This document shows, one piece after another, positions 37,729-46,103 of a DNA stretch of 64,000 bases (position 1 is its first letter; the number at the start of each line of letters is the position of its first letter). Origin of the DNA: CAWJPW01 sp963844845. Its GTDB lineage: Bacteria > Acidobacteriota > Thermoanaerobaculia > Thermoanaerobaculales > Sulfomarinibacteraceae. The stretch covers positions 124,001-188,000 of the forward strand of contig CAWJPW010000005.1 of assembly GCA_963844845.1 (NCBI GenBank). The letters are read 5' to 3'. Under the pieces are notes generated by a model, which had not been told where the DNA came from, searched no databases, and saw only the letters and a list, made by a program, of their open reading frames with translations. Both the position numbers and the translations under genes were made by a program.

Positions 37729-40700
37729 ATGTCCGCAAAGCGTTTCCTCGTCACTGCTGGCCTCATCATCCTCGGAGTCGTCGCCTCCGCCGTGGCCGCC
37801 GATCTCGAGCCTGCCGCCCGCGGCCGACTCGATGGCGGCGTCGTGGCAGCATGGGACCAGGGAGCGACGAGCTTCCGCGTCATCATCCACCTCGAGGAGC
37901 CCCCCGACGTGCGCCTTCCCATGGCGCCACGCGGCGTGTCCCAACCCGCGTCTCGCTTGGAGGCTGTGCGCCGCACCGTCGGGCAGGAGCTCGAGCGCCT
38001 GCGGGTCGAGGTCCCACAAGCGGACATGGCGGTGACCCAACGGTTCCGGCTCCATTCCTCGTTCGCAGCGAAGCTGAGCCGCAAGGGCCTTGCCGCTTTG
38101 GCCAGGGACCCGCGGGTGGCTCGCATCGAGAAGGATGTCGTATGGCGTGCCCTCACCTCCGATGGCAAGGCGCTGATCCACGCCGACTACCTGCAGAACC
38201 TCGGCTACACCGGTGAAGGCACCTCGGTGGCGATCGTCGATACCGGCGTCGACTACAACCATCCCACCATGGGAAGCGGTGCGATTCCCAACGGTAAGGT
38301 CCTGTACGGCAAGGACACCGCCGACAACGACGACGACCCGATGGACTGCGGCGACCATGGAACCGGTGTGGCCTCGATCGCTGCGGGCCTCCCCTACACC
38401 TGGAGTGCGGCTCGGCACTTCGATGGGGGCGTGGCGCCCGGAGCCGGGATCCTCGCCTACAAGGCGAGCTCGGATACGGAGTGCGGCAGTTTCTACTCCA
38501 GCGACGTGGCCGCCGCCATCGAGGACGCAATCCTCGAGCGCGACGCGTACAACGTGGTTGCCCTGAACCTCTCGCTCGGCGGCGGCTTCTTCAACGGGCC
38601 CTGCGATCCGCGGACCACCTACGGCACCGCCATTGACGATGCCACCGCAGCAGGAATCGCGGTGCTTGCGGCCTCCGGCAACGAGGCCAAGAAGGGGCAG
38701 ATCACGGCGCCGGCATGTGTGACCAATGCCATTTCGGTTGCATCGGTGTACGACACCTCCATCGTCGGGCTCTCCTACTGTGGAGACGGACCGAGCTGTG
38801 CTCCCTACCTCTGCACAGACTCCATGGTGAGCGCCAAGACCGTCACTTGCTACAGCAACACCAACAGCTATCTCGACCTGTTCGCGCCGTCCGAGCTGGT
38901 GACCGCGGCCAAGGCAGGTGGCACGACCGAGAGCTTCGGCGGCACCTCCGCGGCGACCCCCTACGCGACCGGTTCGGTGGCACTCCTTTACGACGCGATC
39001 GCGGGCATGAACCCCGTACGCGCCCGCCTCCTCCTGGAGATCACCGGCGATCTGGTCACCGATACGGCCGACGACGTGACTCGTCCCCTCATCGACCTCA
39101 GCGCCGTCCTCGACCATCCAGGCGTGGGCGTGGGCGACGAGACGATGGTCCCCGTCCCGGACGGTACCGGAACCTCAGCTGTCTCGCACCTCACGCTCAC
39201 CGACACGGGATTCATCGAGTCGGCGCGGGTACAGGTGAAGATCGCCCACCCGCGGCCCGAGCAGCTGGTCGTGACGCTGGTCTCGCCCGACGGGACCCGA
39301 GTGACACTACATGACCACGGCCCCGGTAACACGCCGGCCGGTACGTTCGACTACACCGTCGGCACCAACGGCATCTATACGGTCTACCCCGGCGAGGTCG
39401 CCCCCGAGCAGAGCCTCGACGTCCTCAACGGGCTCCAGGCCGCCGGCACCTGGCGGCTCGAGGTTTTCGACGACACCGCGGGGCCTGCCACCGGGGTGGC
39501 TCCGCGGCTCACCGGATGGGCGCTCCAGCTGACCACACGGCAGGCGCCGCAGCCGCCCACTACCGCCGCCTTCGCGGTGCCCGTGGCCGCCCACGCCTCG
39601 GGTGAGAACGGGACCTTCTGGGTGACCGACGTGCGCATCCTGAACCCGTCGTTCGGAGCGTCGGCGAACGTCGCGCTCTACCTGATCCCCAAGGGTGCCG
39701 ACGGAACCAGCAGCTTCCAGCAGACCAACCTGGAGATACCCGCCAACACGGTAGCGAGTCTGCCGGACATCGTGAGCGAGCGCTTTGGCTCCACCTCGCT
39801 GCAGGGCAACCTCGTCTTCCAAACCGACGCCAGCGGCCTCCTCGCCACCTCCCGCACCTACAACACCGGGGGAAGCACGGGGACCTACGGGCAGTACATC
39901 GGGATGGTACCTGCGGCCTCAGCTATCGCGAGCGGCAGCGGGCCCTTGGTGATGACCCAGCTGGCAGACGGCCCAACCTATCGGACCAACCTGGGTTTCT
40001 CGGAGCTGACCGGCCACCCGGCCGACGTCAGGATCACGCTACACGCCGGCGCCAGCGGTGCGGTCCTGGGGACACCGGCCGTCTACACCGTGCCGGCGTT
40101 CTCGAACCAGCAGGTCAACGGGCTCTTTGCCGCTTTAGGGGCGCCCGCCAGCGACAACGCCTACGCCACCCTCGAGGTGGTAGGGGGCAGCGGAAGGGTG
40201 ACGGCCTACGCGTCGGTGGTGGACAACCGAACAGGTGACGCCATCGCCATTCCCGGCGCTCGCGCAGCGTCCGCCGAGTCGTTCGTGATCCCCATCGTCG
40301 CCAAGAAGGGTGGCGCTGCCGGCACCAACTGGGTCAGCGACCTCCGGATATTCAACCCGGGACCGGCCACCCAGCTCACTCTGGAGTTCCGACCCGAAGT
40401 GGGGACCGCGGGCGCCAACGCCACCGCCACGGCCACCGTGGGAACCGGCCACCAGCTGGCTGTCAACGATGTGCTCGGGACGCTGTTCGGGCTCGGGGAT
40501 GCTTCCGGTTCGCTGAGGGTGGCCGCGCAGGACCCCAGCAGCGCCTTGGTCATCACCTCTCGTACCTACAACCAGACGGCCTCGGGCAGCTACGGTCAGT
40601 TCATCGGCGCCGTGAGCGGAGGGATTTCGAGCGGCGGCTCGGCAACCCTCATCAGCATCGACCAGTCCGGCGCCTTTCGCAGCAACATCGGCGTCTGCGA

Positions 40701-40959
40701 GGTGAAGGGCGGCACCGCGCAGGTGCGTTACGTCCTCAAGGACGCGAGCGGCTCGACGCTGGGCGTGGGCTCGTTCACCCTTGGACCCTACCAGGTGAAG
40801 CAGGTCAACAGCGTGTTCGCTGCGGTGGGAGCCGCCACCCAGACGAACGCGCGCGTCGACATCTTCCTCGACAGCGGTGACGGCGCCATCGCCGGCTATG
40901 CCTCGGTGGTCGACAACCTCTCGGGAGATGCCATCTACATTCCCGCCTCTCCACTATGA
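37729..40959 (+). CDS. Secreted subtilisin-like serine protease (S8) with proprotein-convertase domain and two C-terminal beta modules
   Basis: Exported protease of 1076 residues. Seen: signal peptide (about 1-24, ending SAVAA), an I9-like propeptide, and an S8 domain with Asp171 (VDTGVDYNHP), His210 (CGDHGTGVAS) and Ser407 (GGTSAATP). A P/homo B-like domain follows at about 470-600 (IAHPRPEQLVVTLVSPDG). Two copies of a roughly 220-residue module end the protein, at about 615-845 and 851-1076; both contain GTxWVxDxRIxNP, SRTYN...YGQxIG, FRxNxG, QVNxxFAAxGA and YASVVDNxxGDAI. The start at 37729 is fixed by the signal peptide and GGAGGG. No cell-wall or type 9 sorting tail was seen. Confidence 0.92.
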   Translation: MSAKRFLVTAGLIILGVVASAVAADLEPAARGRLDGGVVAAWDQGATSFRVIIHLEEPPDVRLPMAPRGVSQPASRLEAVRRTVGQELERLRVEVPQADMAVTQRFRLHSSFAAKLSRKGLAALARDPRVARIEKDVVWRALTSDGKALIHADYLQNLGYTGEGTSVAIVDTGVDYNHPTMGSGAIPNGKVLYGKDTADNDDDPMDCGDHGTGVASIAAGLPYTWSAARHFDGGVAPGAGILAYKASSDTECGSFYSSDVAAAIEDAILERDAYNVVALNLSLGGGFFNGPCDPRTTYGTAIDDATAAGIAVLAASGNEAKKGQITAPACVTNAISVASVYDTSIVGLSYCGDGPSCAPYLCTDSMVSAKTVTCYSNTNSYLDLFAPSELVTAAKAGGTTESFGGTSAATPYATGSVALLYDAIAGMNPVRARLLLEITGDLVTDTADDVTRPLIDLSAVLDHPGVGVGDETMVPVPDGTGTSAVSHLTLTDTGFIESARVQVKIAHPRPEQLVVTLVSPDGTRVTLHDHGPGNTPAGTFDYTVGTNGIYTVYPGEVAPEQSLDVLNGLQAAGTWRLEVFDDTAGPATGVAPRLTGWALQLTTRQAPQPPTTAAFAVPVAAHASGENGTFWVTDVRILNPSFGASANVALYLIPKGADGTSSFQQTNLEIPANTVASLPDIVSERFGSTSLQGNLVFQTDASGLLATSRTYNTGGSTGTYGQYIGMVPAASAIASGSGPLVMTQLADGPTYRTNLGFSELTGHPADVRITLHAGASGAVLGTPAVYTVPAFSNQQVNGLFAALGAPASDNAYATLEVVGGSGRVTAYASVVDNRTGDAIAIPGARAASAESFVIPIVAKKGGAAGTNWVSDLRIFNPGPATQLTLEFRPEVGTAGANATATATVGTGHQLAVNDVLGTLFGLGDASGSLRVAAQDPSSALVITSRTYNQTASGSYGQFIGAVSGGISSGGSATLISIDQSGAFRSNIGVCEVKGGTAQVRYVLKDASGSTLGVGSFTLGPYQVKQVNSVFAAVGAATQTNARVDIFLDSGDGAIAGYASVVDNLSGDAIYIPASPL

Positions 40960-41055
40960 TCCAGCTCTTAGGTACGGCCGAGTCGGCGAGCGGAAACCAA
41001 GTGATCGTTGTCACTTGTGACTACCTTGCCTGCACGTTAGCCTCTCACGTGAGGG

Positions 41056-42027
41056 ATGCTCGTCATGCTCGTAACGCGTCATTGCAGGCTCCTGCGTCGC
41101 CTCCTCGCAGTGGTGGTGCCACTGTTCGTATGCCACACCTCTCTTCTCTCTGCGGCGTCTCTCCTCACGATGCTCACGGGGCAGCCGGTAAGCCTCGATG
41201 GAAGGGCCAGTGAGGGTCACCCCACGGGCTACGATTGGTACGTGACACTCCACGGCGCGTCGCGCTCAGAGACGCCATACAGCGAGGAGCCAGTGCTGAC
41301 CTTTTCCCCCAGTCAACCAGGCGACTGGGACTGCACTCTGGTGGCGCACTACGGCCACACGGTCGAGGGCACGCCGTACACCTCGGAGGCCACCGCCACG
41401 ATCACGGTCCATTCTGTCATCGCTGCGGTCAGTGTCCTCCCGGCTGTCGGCCTCTCCGACGCTACCGTCACTCTCGACGGCAGCGGGTCACTGGTCGCCA
41501 CCGGTGTCACCCCTGACGTCACCTGGGTCGTCTCGGGTCCTGCACTCTACCTCGATTGCCCGAACGAAATGGTCTGCTCGATTCCACCCAACAGTCTTCT
41601 GCCCGGAACCTATACGGTGGAGCTCACCCTCCGCGACCCCGTGACTGGCGACACGACGATCGCTCGTGTACCGCTGGTCATCGAGCTGTCAGGAGTCAGC
41701 GCCGACTTCGAATGGACGCGGTCCCCTCTCGCCCCTTCAAGAATCACCTTCAACGCAGCATTGAGCTCCACCTACTCATCTATTGCCACTGCTACGTGGG
41801 ACTTCGGCGATGGAACTCAGGAGAGCAGCGGCTGCACCCGCCTCATCAACTGCAGCAGGGTGTATCACAACTACGAGGTCGAGGGCATTCACCACGTGAC
41901 GCTCACGGCCTACGACCTCCAGGGCCACAGCAACGTCGCGCGACACTCCGTGGCTTCCGGTGACATCATCTTCTTCACGGACTTCGAGTCTCCCGAGCTT
42001 ACCGACTGGTCGGACGCCGTTCCCTAA
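41056..42027 (+). CDS. Secreted PKD-domain protein with C-terminal FES..W tail
   Basis: A 323-residue exported protein. Seen: hydrophobic signal segment at about 10-34, two Ig-like beta domains, then a PKD domain with ATWDFGDGTQES near 252-263 and VYHNYEVEGIHHVTLTAYD near 275-293, and a terminal IIFFTDFESPELTDWSDAVP. That tail resembles the FESGDxSxW ending on many secreted proteins of Acidobacteria and some Gammaproteobacteria (from memory). ATG at 41065 is an alternative start with a better-spaced GAGGG. No catalytic domain. It follows the subtilase by 96 bp and ends at a strong bidirectional terminator. Confidence 0.75.
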   Translation: MLVMLVTRHCRLLRRLLAVVVPLFVCHTSLLSAASLLTMLTGQPVSLDGRASEGHPTGYDWYVTLHGASRSETPYSEEPVLTFSPSQPGDWDCTLVAHYGHTVEGTPYTSEATATITVHSVIAAVSVLPAVGLSDATVTLDGSGSLVATGVTPDVTWVVSGPALYLDCPNEMVCSIPPNSLLPGTYTVELTLRDPVTGDTTIARVPLVIELSGVSADFEWTRSPLAPSRITFNAALSSTYSSIATATWDFGDGTQESSGCTRLINCSRVYHNYEVEGIHHVTLTAYDLQGHSNVARHSVASGDIIFFTDFESPELTDWSDAVP

Positions 42028-42044
42028 TGACCTGTCGAGACAAA

Positions 42045-42074
42045 CGAGAGGGCGGGTCCCGGCCCGCCCTCTCG
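42045..42074. terminator. Bidirectional hairpin terminator between PKD gene and serC
   Basis: A perfect 12-bp stem, CGAGAGGGCGGG with CCCGCCCTCTCG, and a 6-base loop. It sits 18 bp after the PKD gene and 27 bp after serC. On the minus strand it is followed by TTTGTCT; on the plus strand the T-content is lower, so it serves serC best. Confidence 0.75.
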
Positions 42075-42100
42075 TCACGACTGAATTTCGCCGCGGCCGC

Positions 42101-43186
42101 TCAGCCGTTGCGCCGCGCGAACTCGTTCATGAACTGGACGAGAGCGTCCACACCGGCCGGCTCCATGGCGTTGTAGATGGATGCCCTGCAGCCACCCACC
42201 GAGCGATGTCCCTTCAGGCCCACCATACCTACCGCCTTGGCCTCGGCCACGAACTTCGCCTCCAGCTCCTCGGAGGGCAGCCGGAAGACGACGTTCATCA
42301 CCGAGCGACTCGCCTCCTCCACCGGACAGCGGTAGAAGCCGTCATGCGCGGCGATGCAGGCATACAGACGGTCCGCCTTGTCGCGGTTGCGCTGCTCCAT
42401 GGCGGCGAGGCCTCCCATGTCCTTGAGCCACTTGAGCACATGGCGGATGACGTAGATCCCGAAGGTCGGCGGGGTGTTGTAGAGGGAGTCCTTCTCGGCG
42501 TGAGTCGAGTACTTGAGCAGCGTCGGGAGCTTGTCGTTGGCGTCGGCCAGCCAGGACTTCTTCACGATCACCACAGTGACGCCCGAGGGCCCGATGTTCT
42601 TTTGCGCGCCGGCGTAGATGAGAGCGAAACGGTTGGCGTCGAAGGGGCGCCACAGAAAGTCCGACGACATGTCGGCCACCAGCGGAGCGCTGCCCATCTC
42701 CGGGAATGTATGCCACTGCGTGCCGGCAATGGTGTTGTTGCTGGTGATGTGGACGTACGCGGCCTCACCGTCGAGGTCCATCTCGTCGCGTCCGGGAATG
42801 CGGGTGAACGCGTCCCCCTCGGTGGTCGCCGCCACCCGCGCCGAGGCGACGATATTCGCTTCCTTCAGGGCCTTTTTCGACCACGAGCCGGTCACCACGT
42901 AGTCCGCGGAGCCTCCGGCGGGGATGAAGTTCATGGGGATCATGGCGAACTGCAGTGAGGCGCCGCCCTGCAGGAAGAGCACCTGGTGGTCGTCATCGAG
43001 TCCCAGGAGCTCACTCATGAGCGACATGGCCTCGTGATGAAGCGCGTCGTACTCCTTGGAGCGGTGCGAAATCTCCATCACCGACATGCCCGTTCCCGCC
43101 CACTCCGGCAGGTCCTCCTTGGCGCGCAGGATAACCTCGCGGGGCAGGGTGGCGGGACCGGCGTAGAAGTTCCAGACCTTGCTCAC
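42101..43186 (-). CDS. serC: Phosphoserine aminotransferase
   Basis: PLP enzyme of serine (and pyridoxine) synthesis, 361 residues. Seen: NFYAGPATLPREV at the N-terminus, SHRSKEYDALHHEA near 40-53, FLQGGASLQFAM near 70-81, and YAGAQKNIGPSG near 192-203 with the PLP lysine. Ends with GHRSVGGCRASIYNA near 325-339, the substrate-phosphate region. Last gene of DUF1015-serA-serC, 13 bp after serA, followed by a terminator. Confidence 0.96.
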   Translation of the reverse strand: MSKVWNFYAGPATLPREVILRAKEDLPEWAGTGMSVMEISHRSKEYDALHHEAMSLMSELLGLDDDHQVLFLQGGASLQFAMIPMNFIPAGGSADYVVTGSWSKKALKEANIVASARVAATTEGDAFTRIPGRDEMDLDGEAAYVHITSNNTIAGTQWHTFPEMGSAPLVADMSSDFLWRPFDANRFALIYAGAQKNIGPSGVTVVIVKKSWLADANDKLPTLLKYSTHAEKDSLYNTPPTFGIYVIRHVLKWLKDMGGLAAMEQRNRDKADRLYACIAAHDGFYRCPVEEASRSVMNVVFRLPSEELEAKFVAEAKAVGMVGLKGHRSVGGCRASIYNAMEPAGVDALVQFMNEFARRNG

Positions 43187-43199
43187 GGCAACCTCCTCG

Positions 43200-44081
43200 T
43201 CAGGCCGTCTGCTGGACGAACTCGTCCAGGATGCGGATCACCACGTCGCCGATGCGCAGCATGTTCTCGGCGCTCGACGCCCCCAGGTGAGGGGTCATGA
43301 TCACGTTGGGTGCACGGAGCAGCGGCGACGACGGGTCGGGCGGATCGGAGTACCACACGTCGGTGGCATAGGCCCGCATCTTACCCGACGTGAGCGCTTC
43401 GGCCACGTCGTCCTCCACGATGCAACCGCCGCGAGACGTGTTGACCAGGACCACACCGTCCTTCATCTTCGCGATGGTCTCCCGGTTGACCATGCCGCGG
43501 GTCTCGTCAGTGAGCGGCACGTGCAGGGAGAGGTAGTCCGACTGGGTGAGCAGCTGCTCCAGGCTCACCAGGTCGACGAACTCGTGCCCCTTGAGGATCG
43601 GATCGTAGCCGGTGACCTTCATACCGAACGCGCGGGCGCGGAGACCGACCTCGGTGCCGATGTTGCCGCAGCCCACCAGGCCGAGGGTCTTGCCGTTGAG
43701 CTCGGAGCGCTTGAGCTCCTTCTTCAACCACTTTCCCTCCTTCATCGAGGTGTGCGCCTCGACCAGACGGGTGGGCACCGCCACCATGAGGGCGACGGCG
43801 AGCTCTGCCACTGCAACCGCCGAGGCCTCGGCGGTGTTGAACACCCGGATCCCCTTGCCACGGGCATACTCCACGTCGATGTTGTCGAGGCCGACGCCCC
43901 CGCGGATGATCAGCTTCAGATTGCCGGCCTGGTCGATGTACTCCCGTGTGCACTTCGTCTTGGAGCGCACCAGGACGACGTCGGCCTCGGTCAGCTGCGA
44001 GGTGTCGGTGGTGACCTCGCCGAAACGTTGTAGCTTGTCGGACAAGGTCGAATCGAAGGCGTCGGAGATCAGGATCTTCAT
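43200..44081 (-). CDS. serA: D-3-phosphoglycerate dehydrogenase, short form without ACT domain
   Basis: First step of serine synthesis from 3-phosphoglycerate. Seen in 293 residues: VRSKTKCTREYID, IRGGVGLDNID near 59-69, the NAD loop GLVGCGNIGTEVG near 133-145, VNTSRGGCIVEDD near 215-227 and TPHLGASSAEN near 263-273, carrying the catalytic Arg, Glu-equivalent and His. There is no C-terminal ACT or intervening domain, so serine feedback is not expected through it. Position next to serC and DUF1015, a common trio, supports the assignment over other 2-hydroxyacid dehydrogenases. Confidence 0.88.
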   Translation of the reverse strand: MKILISDAFDSTLSDKLQRFGEVTTDTSQLTEADVVLVRSKTKCTREYIDQAGNLKLIIRGGVGLDNIDVEYARGKGIRVFNTAEASAVAVAELAVALMVAVPTRLVEAHTSMKEGKWLKKELKRSELNGKTLGLVGCGNIGTEVGLRARAFGMKVTGYDPILKGHEFVDLVSLEQLLTQSDYLSLHVPLTDETRGMVNRETIAKMKDGVVLVNTSRGGCIVEDDVAEALTSGKMRAYATDVWYSDPPDPSSPLLRAPNVIMTPHLGASSAENMLRIGDVVIRILDEFVQQTA

Positions 44082-44123
44082 CGGGTCCTCCTGCTGGCCC
44101 CCGCTGCGGCGGGGGTCATGGTC

Positions 44124-45365
44124 TCATTCGTCGAGGGGCCGTGCGATCAGGCCCGAGCGCAGCTTGGGCTCGAACCAGGTGGACTTCGGCGGCATCACGA
44201 GCCCCGCGTCCGCAACCGCGAAGAGCTGCTCGATGGATGTGGGATAGAGGGCGAAAGCGATCTTCCAGTTCCCGCTGTGCACCCGGCGCTCGAGCTCCTC
44301 GAGGCCGCGGATTCCGCCCACGAAGTCGATACGTTCGTCGGCGCGGGGATCGCCGATGCCGAGGATCGGCGTGAGAAGGTTGTTCTGCAGGATCGCCACG
44401 TCCAGGCTGCCCACCGGATCGCCCGCCGGATAGCTACCCTCCCGCGCCTGCAGGCGATACCAGCGCCCCTTGAGGTACATGCCGAAGGTCCGCGGCCGCA
44501 CCGGGCGCCCGTCCTCGGCCGCCGCCACTTCGAAGCGCTCCTCGAGGCGCGCGAGAAGCTCCTCCTCGCCAAGCCCCGCGAGATCGCGCACGACCCGGTT
44601 GTAGTCCATGATATTCAGCTGGTCGTGCGGGAAGACCACCGCCAGGAAGTAGTTGTACTCCTCGTGACCGGTGTGGTGGGGGTTGCGGGCGCGACGAAGC
44701 TCCCGGACGCGTACCCCTGCAGCCGAGCGATGGTGGCCGTCGGCCACGTAGAGGGCCGGCACCCGGGCGAAGGCGCGCTGCAGCGCTGCCACGTCGCCGG
44801 GCTCGGCCACGACCCACACGGTGTGCTGGATGCTGTCCGGGGTAGTGATGTCGTAGGTTGGCCTCGCTGATGTCAGGCGGCCCACCAGCTCGTCGATGTC
44901 CGGCTGTGCCCGGTAGGTGAGGAACACCGGACCCGCGTTGATGCCCGTCTCGTCGGTATGCCGGGTGCGATCGTCTTCCTTCTTCTGCCGGGTGTGCTCG
45001 TGTTTCTTGATGAGGTCCGCCTCATACTCATCCACCGAGCACCCGGCGACCACTCCGATCTGCGCGTGGTCCCCCATCCGCTGACGATACACGTAGAGAG
45101 CCGGAATCTCCTCGCGCACCAGGATGCCCTCATCCACGAAGCGGTGCACGTTCTCCGCGCCCTTGGCGTACACGGCGTCGGCGTAGAGGTCGGTGCCGGG
45201 CGGCAGGTCGATCTCGGGCTTGTTGATGTGCAGGAACGAGTACGGGTTCCCATCGGCCATCGCCCTCGCCTCGTCGCTGGAGAGCACGTCGTAGGGAGGG
45301 CTCGCCACCCGCTCGGCCAGATCGCGTGGGGGTCGCAGAGCTCGGAAAGGTTGCAGGCGCGCCAT
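44124..45365 (-). CDS. DUF1015 family protein
   Basis: A 413-residue cytosolic protein of the DUF1015 family. Seen: PFRALRP at the N-terminus, SPPYDVLSSDEAR near 22-34, FLHINKPE, YVYRQ, GVVAGCSVDEYEADLIKKHEHTR near 103-125, YVADGHHRSAA near 205-215 and AVVFPHDQLNIMDYNR near 240-255. These are conserved family blocks. The family is usually linked with serA/serC, as here, where it is the first gene of the operon. A kinase-like role in serine metabolism has been suggested for relatives, but the reaction of this protein is not established by the sequence. Confidence 0.88.
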   Translation of the reverse strand: MARLQPFRALRPPRDLAERVASPPYDVLSSDEARAMADGNPYSFLHINKPEIDLPPGTDLYADAVYAKGAENVHRFVDEGILVREEIPALYVYRQRMGDHAQIGVVAGCSVDEYEADLIKKHEHTRQKKEDDRTRHTDETGINAGPVFLTYRAQPDIDELVGRLTSARPTYDITTPDSIQHTVWVVAEPGDVAALQRAFARVPALYVADGHHRSAAGVRVRELRRARNPHHTGHEEYNYFLAVVFPHDQLNIMDYNRVVRDLAGLGEEELLARLEERFEVAAAEDGRPVRPRTFGMYLKGRWYRLQAREGSYPAGDPVGSLDVAILQNNLLTPILGIGDPRADERIDFVGGIRGLEELERRVHSGNWKIAFALYPTSIEQLFAVADAGLVMPPKSTWFEPKLRSGLIARPLDE

Positions 45366-45543
45366 GGGCCACTCCTCTCGGCAGTCAGGGATCCGGCGTC
45401 CAACGCCGCTTCGTGAAATTTAGCACAATGACTGGGTTCGCAGCCACCCGGGATCGTCCCCTCCGCCGCCCTGTGCCCACTCCGTTCCAGCCCTACGATC
45501 CGATCCGCCAAGACCCGTAACCAACCACCGTTCAGCCGCATAG

Positions 45544-45572
45544 TTGACACAGGAATTCAGGGTCCCTATTCT
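45544..45572 (+). promoter_or_regulatory. Sigma70-type promoter of the copper island with overlapping dyad
   Basis: TTGACA at 45544-45549, a 17-bp spacer and TATTCT at 45567-45572. The spacer holds an imperfect dyad centred on AGGG-T-CCCT (45559-45567) with AGGA and TCCT outer arms, a plausible repressor site. The 17-bp spacing argues against a MerR/CueR-type activator, which needs 19-20 bp. Confidence 0.65.
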
Positions 45573-45593
45573 CCTGTTGGAGCGTTCGAGTAC

Positions 45594-46016
45594 GTGAGCA
45601 TGAAGCGAAGTATCACCGCTGCTGTAACGACCGCGCTGCTGGTTCTCGCCAGCGCGCTGCCCGCGCAGGCTGCGGCGGCGTGCCTCGCGGAGCTCAGCGC
45701 CCCGGCGGCGATGCCCAGCTGCTGCCAGCACGCGGCCCCCCACAAGATGACCTGCGAAGGTCAAGTGGGGGGATCCCGGGCACCCCTCACCATGAAACGC
45801 CCCTGCTGCTGCGACCACGAGCCGGCAGCGCCACCGTCGCCCACCGAGACCGCGACCACCGTACCCAACGAGCTGTCTGCCGCGCTCGCGAGCCCGCTCA
45901 CCAAGGTGGCGATGAACGTACCCACGGCGAAAGGCTTGAGCCCGGCTCCGACCGCAGACGTCGAGACTGACGAAACCCCACCCGTCTTCCTCCTCGCCTG
46001 CTCCTTCCTGATCTGA
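45594..46016 (+). CDS. Small exported Cys/His-rich protein heading the copper operon
   Basis: A 140-residue protein with a signal peptide (about 1-25, ending PAQAAA) and a metal-binding-looking centre: CLAEL, SCCQHAAPHKMTC near 40-52 and MKRPCCCDHEP near 65-75. The tail is Pro/Thr-rich and ends in a short hydrophobic stretch, LLACSFLI. GTG start at 45594 lies 11 bases after GGAG; ATG at 45600 is the alternative. First gene behind the 45544 promoter, 87 bp ahead of cusC. No family recognised; a periplasmic copper buffer is an inference from the residues and the context. Confidence 0.62.
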   Translation: MSMKRSITAAVTTALLVLASALPAQAAAACLAELSAPAAMPSCCQHAAPHKMTCEGQVGGSRAPLTMKRPCCCDHEPAAPPSPTETATTVPNELSAALASPLTKVAMNVPTAKGLSPAPTADVETDETPPVFLLACSFLI

Positions 46017-46031
46017 TCCTTTCCTCAGGCC

Positions 46032-46079
46032 ACGCGAAATCGCGTCCAGGAGCGCCTGGCCCTTTCTGAAGGGCCGGGC
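46032..46079 (+). other. Three consecutive small hairpins upstream of cusC
   Basis: ACGCG-AAAT-CGCGT (46032-46045), CCAGG-AGCG-CCTGG (46046-46059) and GCCTGGCCCTT-TCTG-AAGGGCCGGGC (46054-46079, one G-T wobble). The last two overlap by 6 bases and are therefore mutually exclusive. A T-tract is lacking. They could tune cusC expression relative to the first gene. Confidence 0.4.
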
Positions 46080-46103
46080 ACCTCTCAGGAAAGGAACCAA
46101 GCC

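Noticed and set aside
41010..41053. Two small palindromes (GTCACTTGTGAC and CTCACGTGAG) before the PKD gene as a defined operator
   Set aside because: Both are real, but they differ from each other and no regulator is nearby; too little to assign a role.
45417..45445. Promoter for the DUF1015-serA-serC operon
   Set aside because: TAAATT with an upstream TG on the minus strand resembles an extended -10, but the -35 position reads GGCTGC; not strong enough to list.
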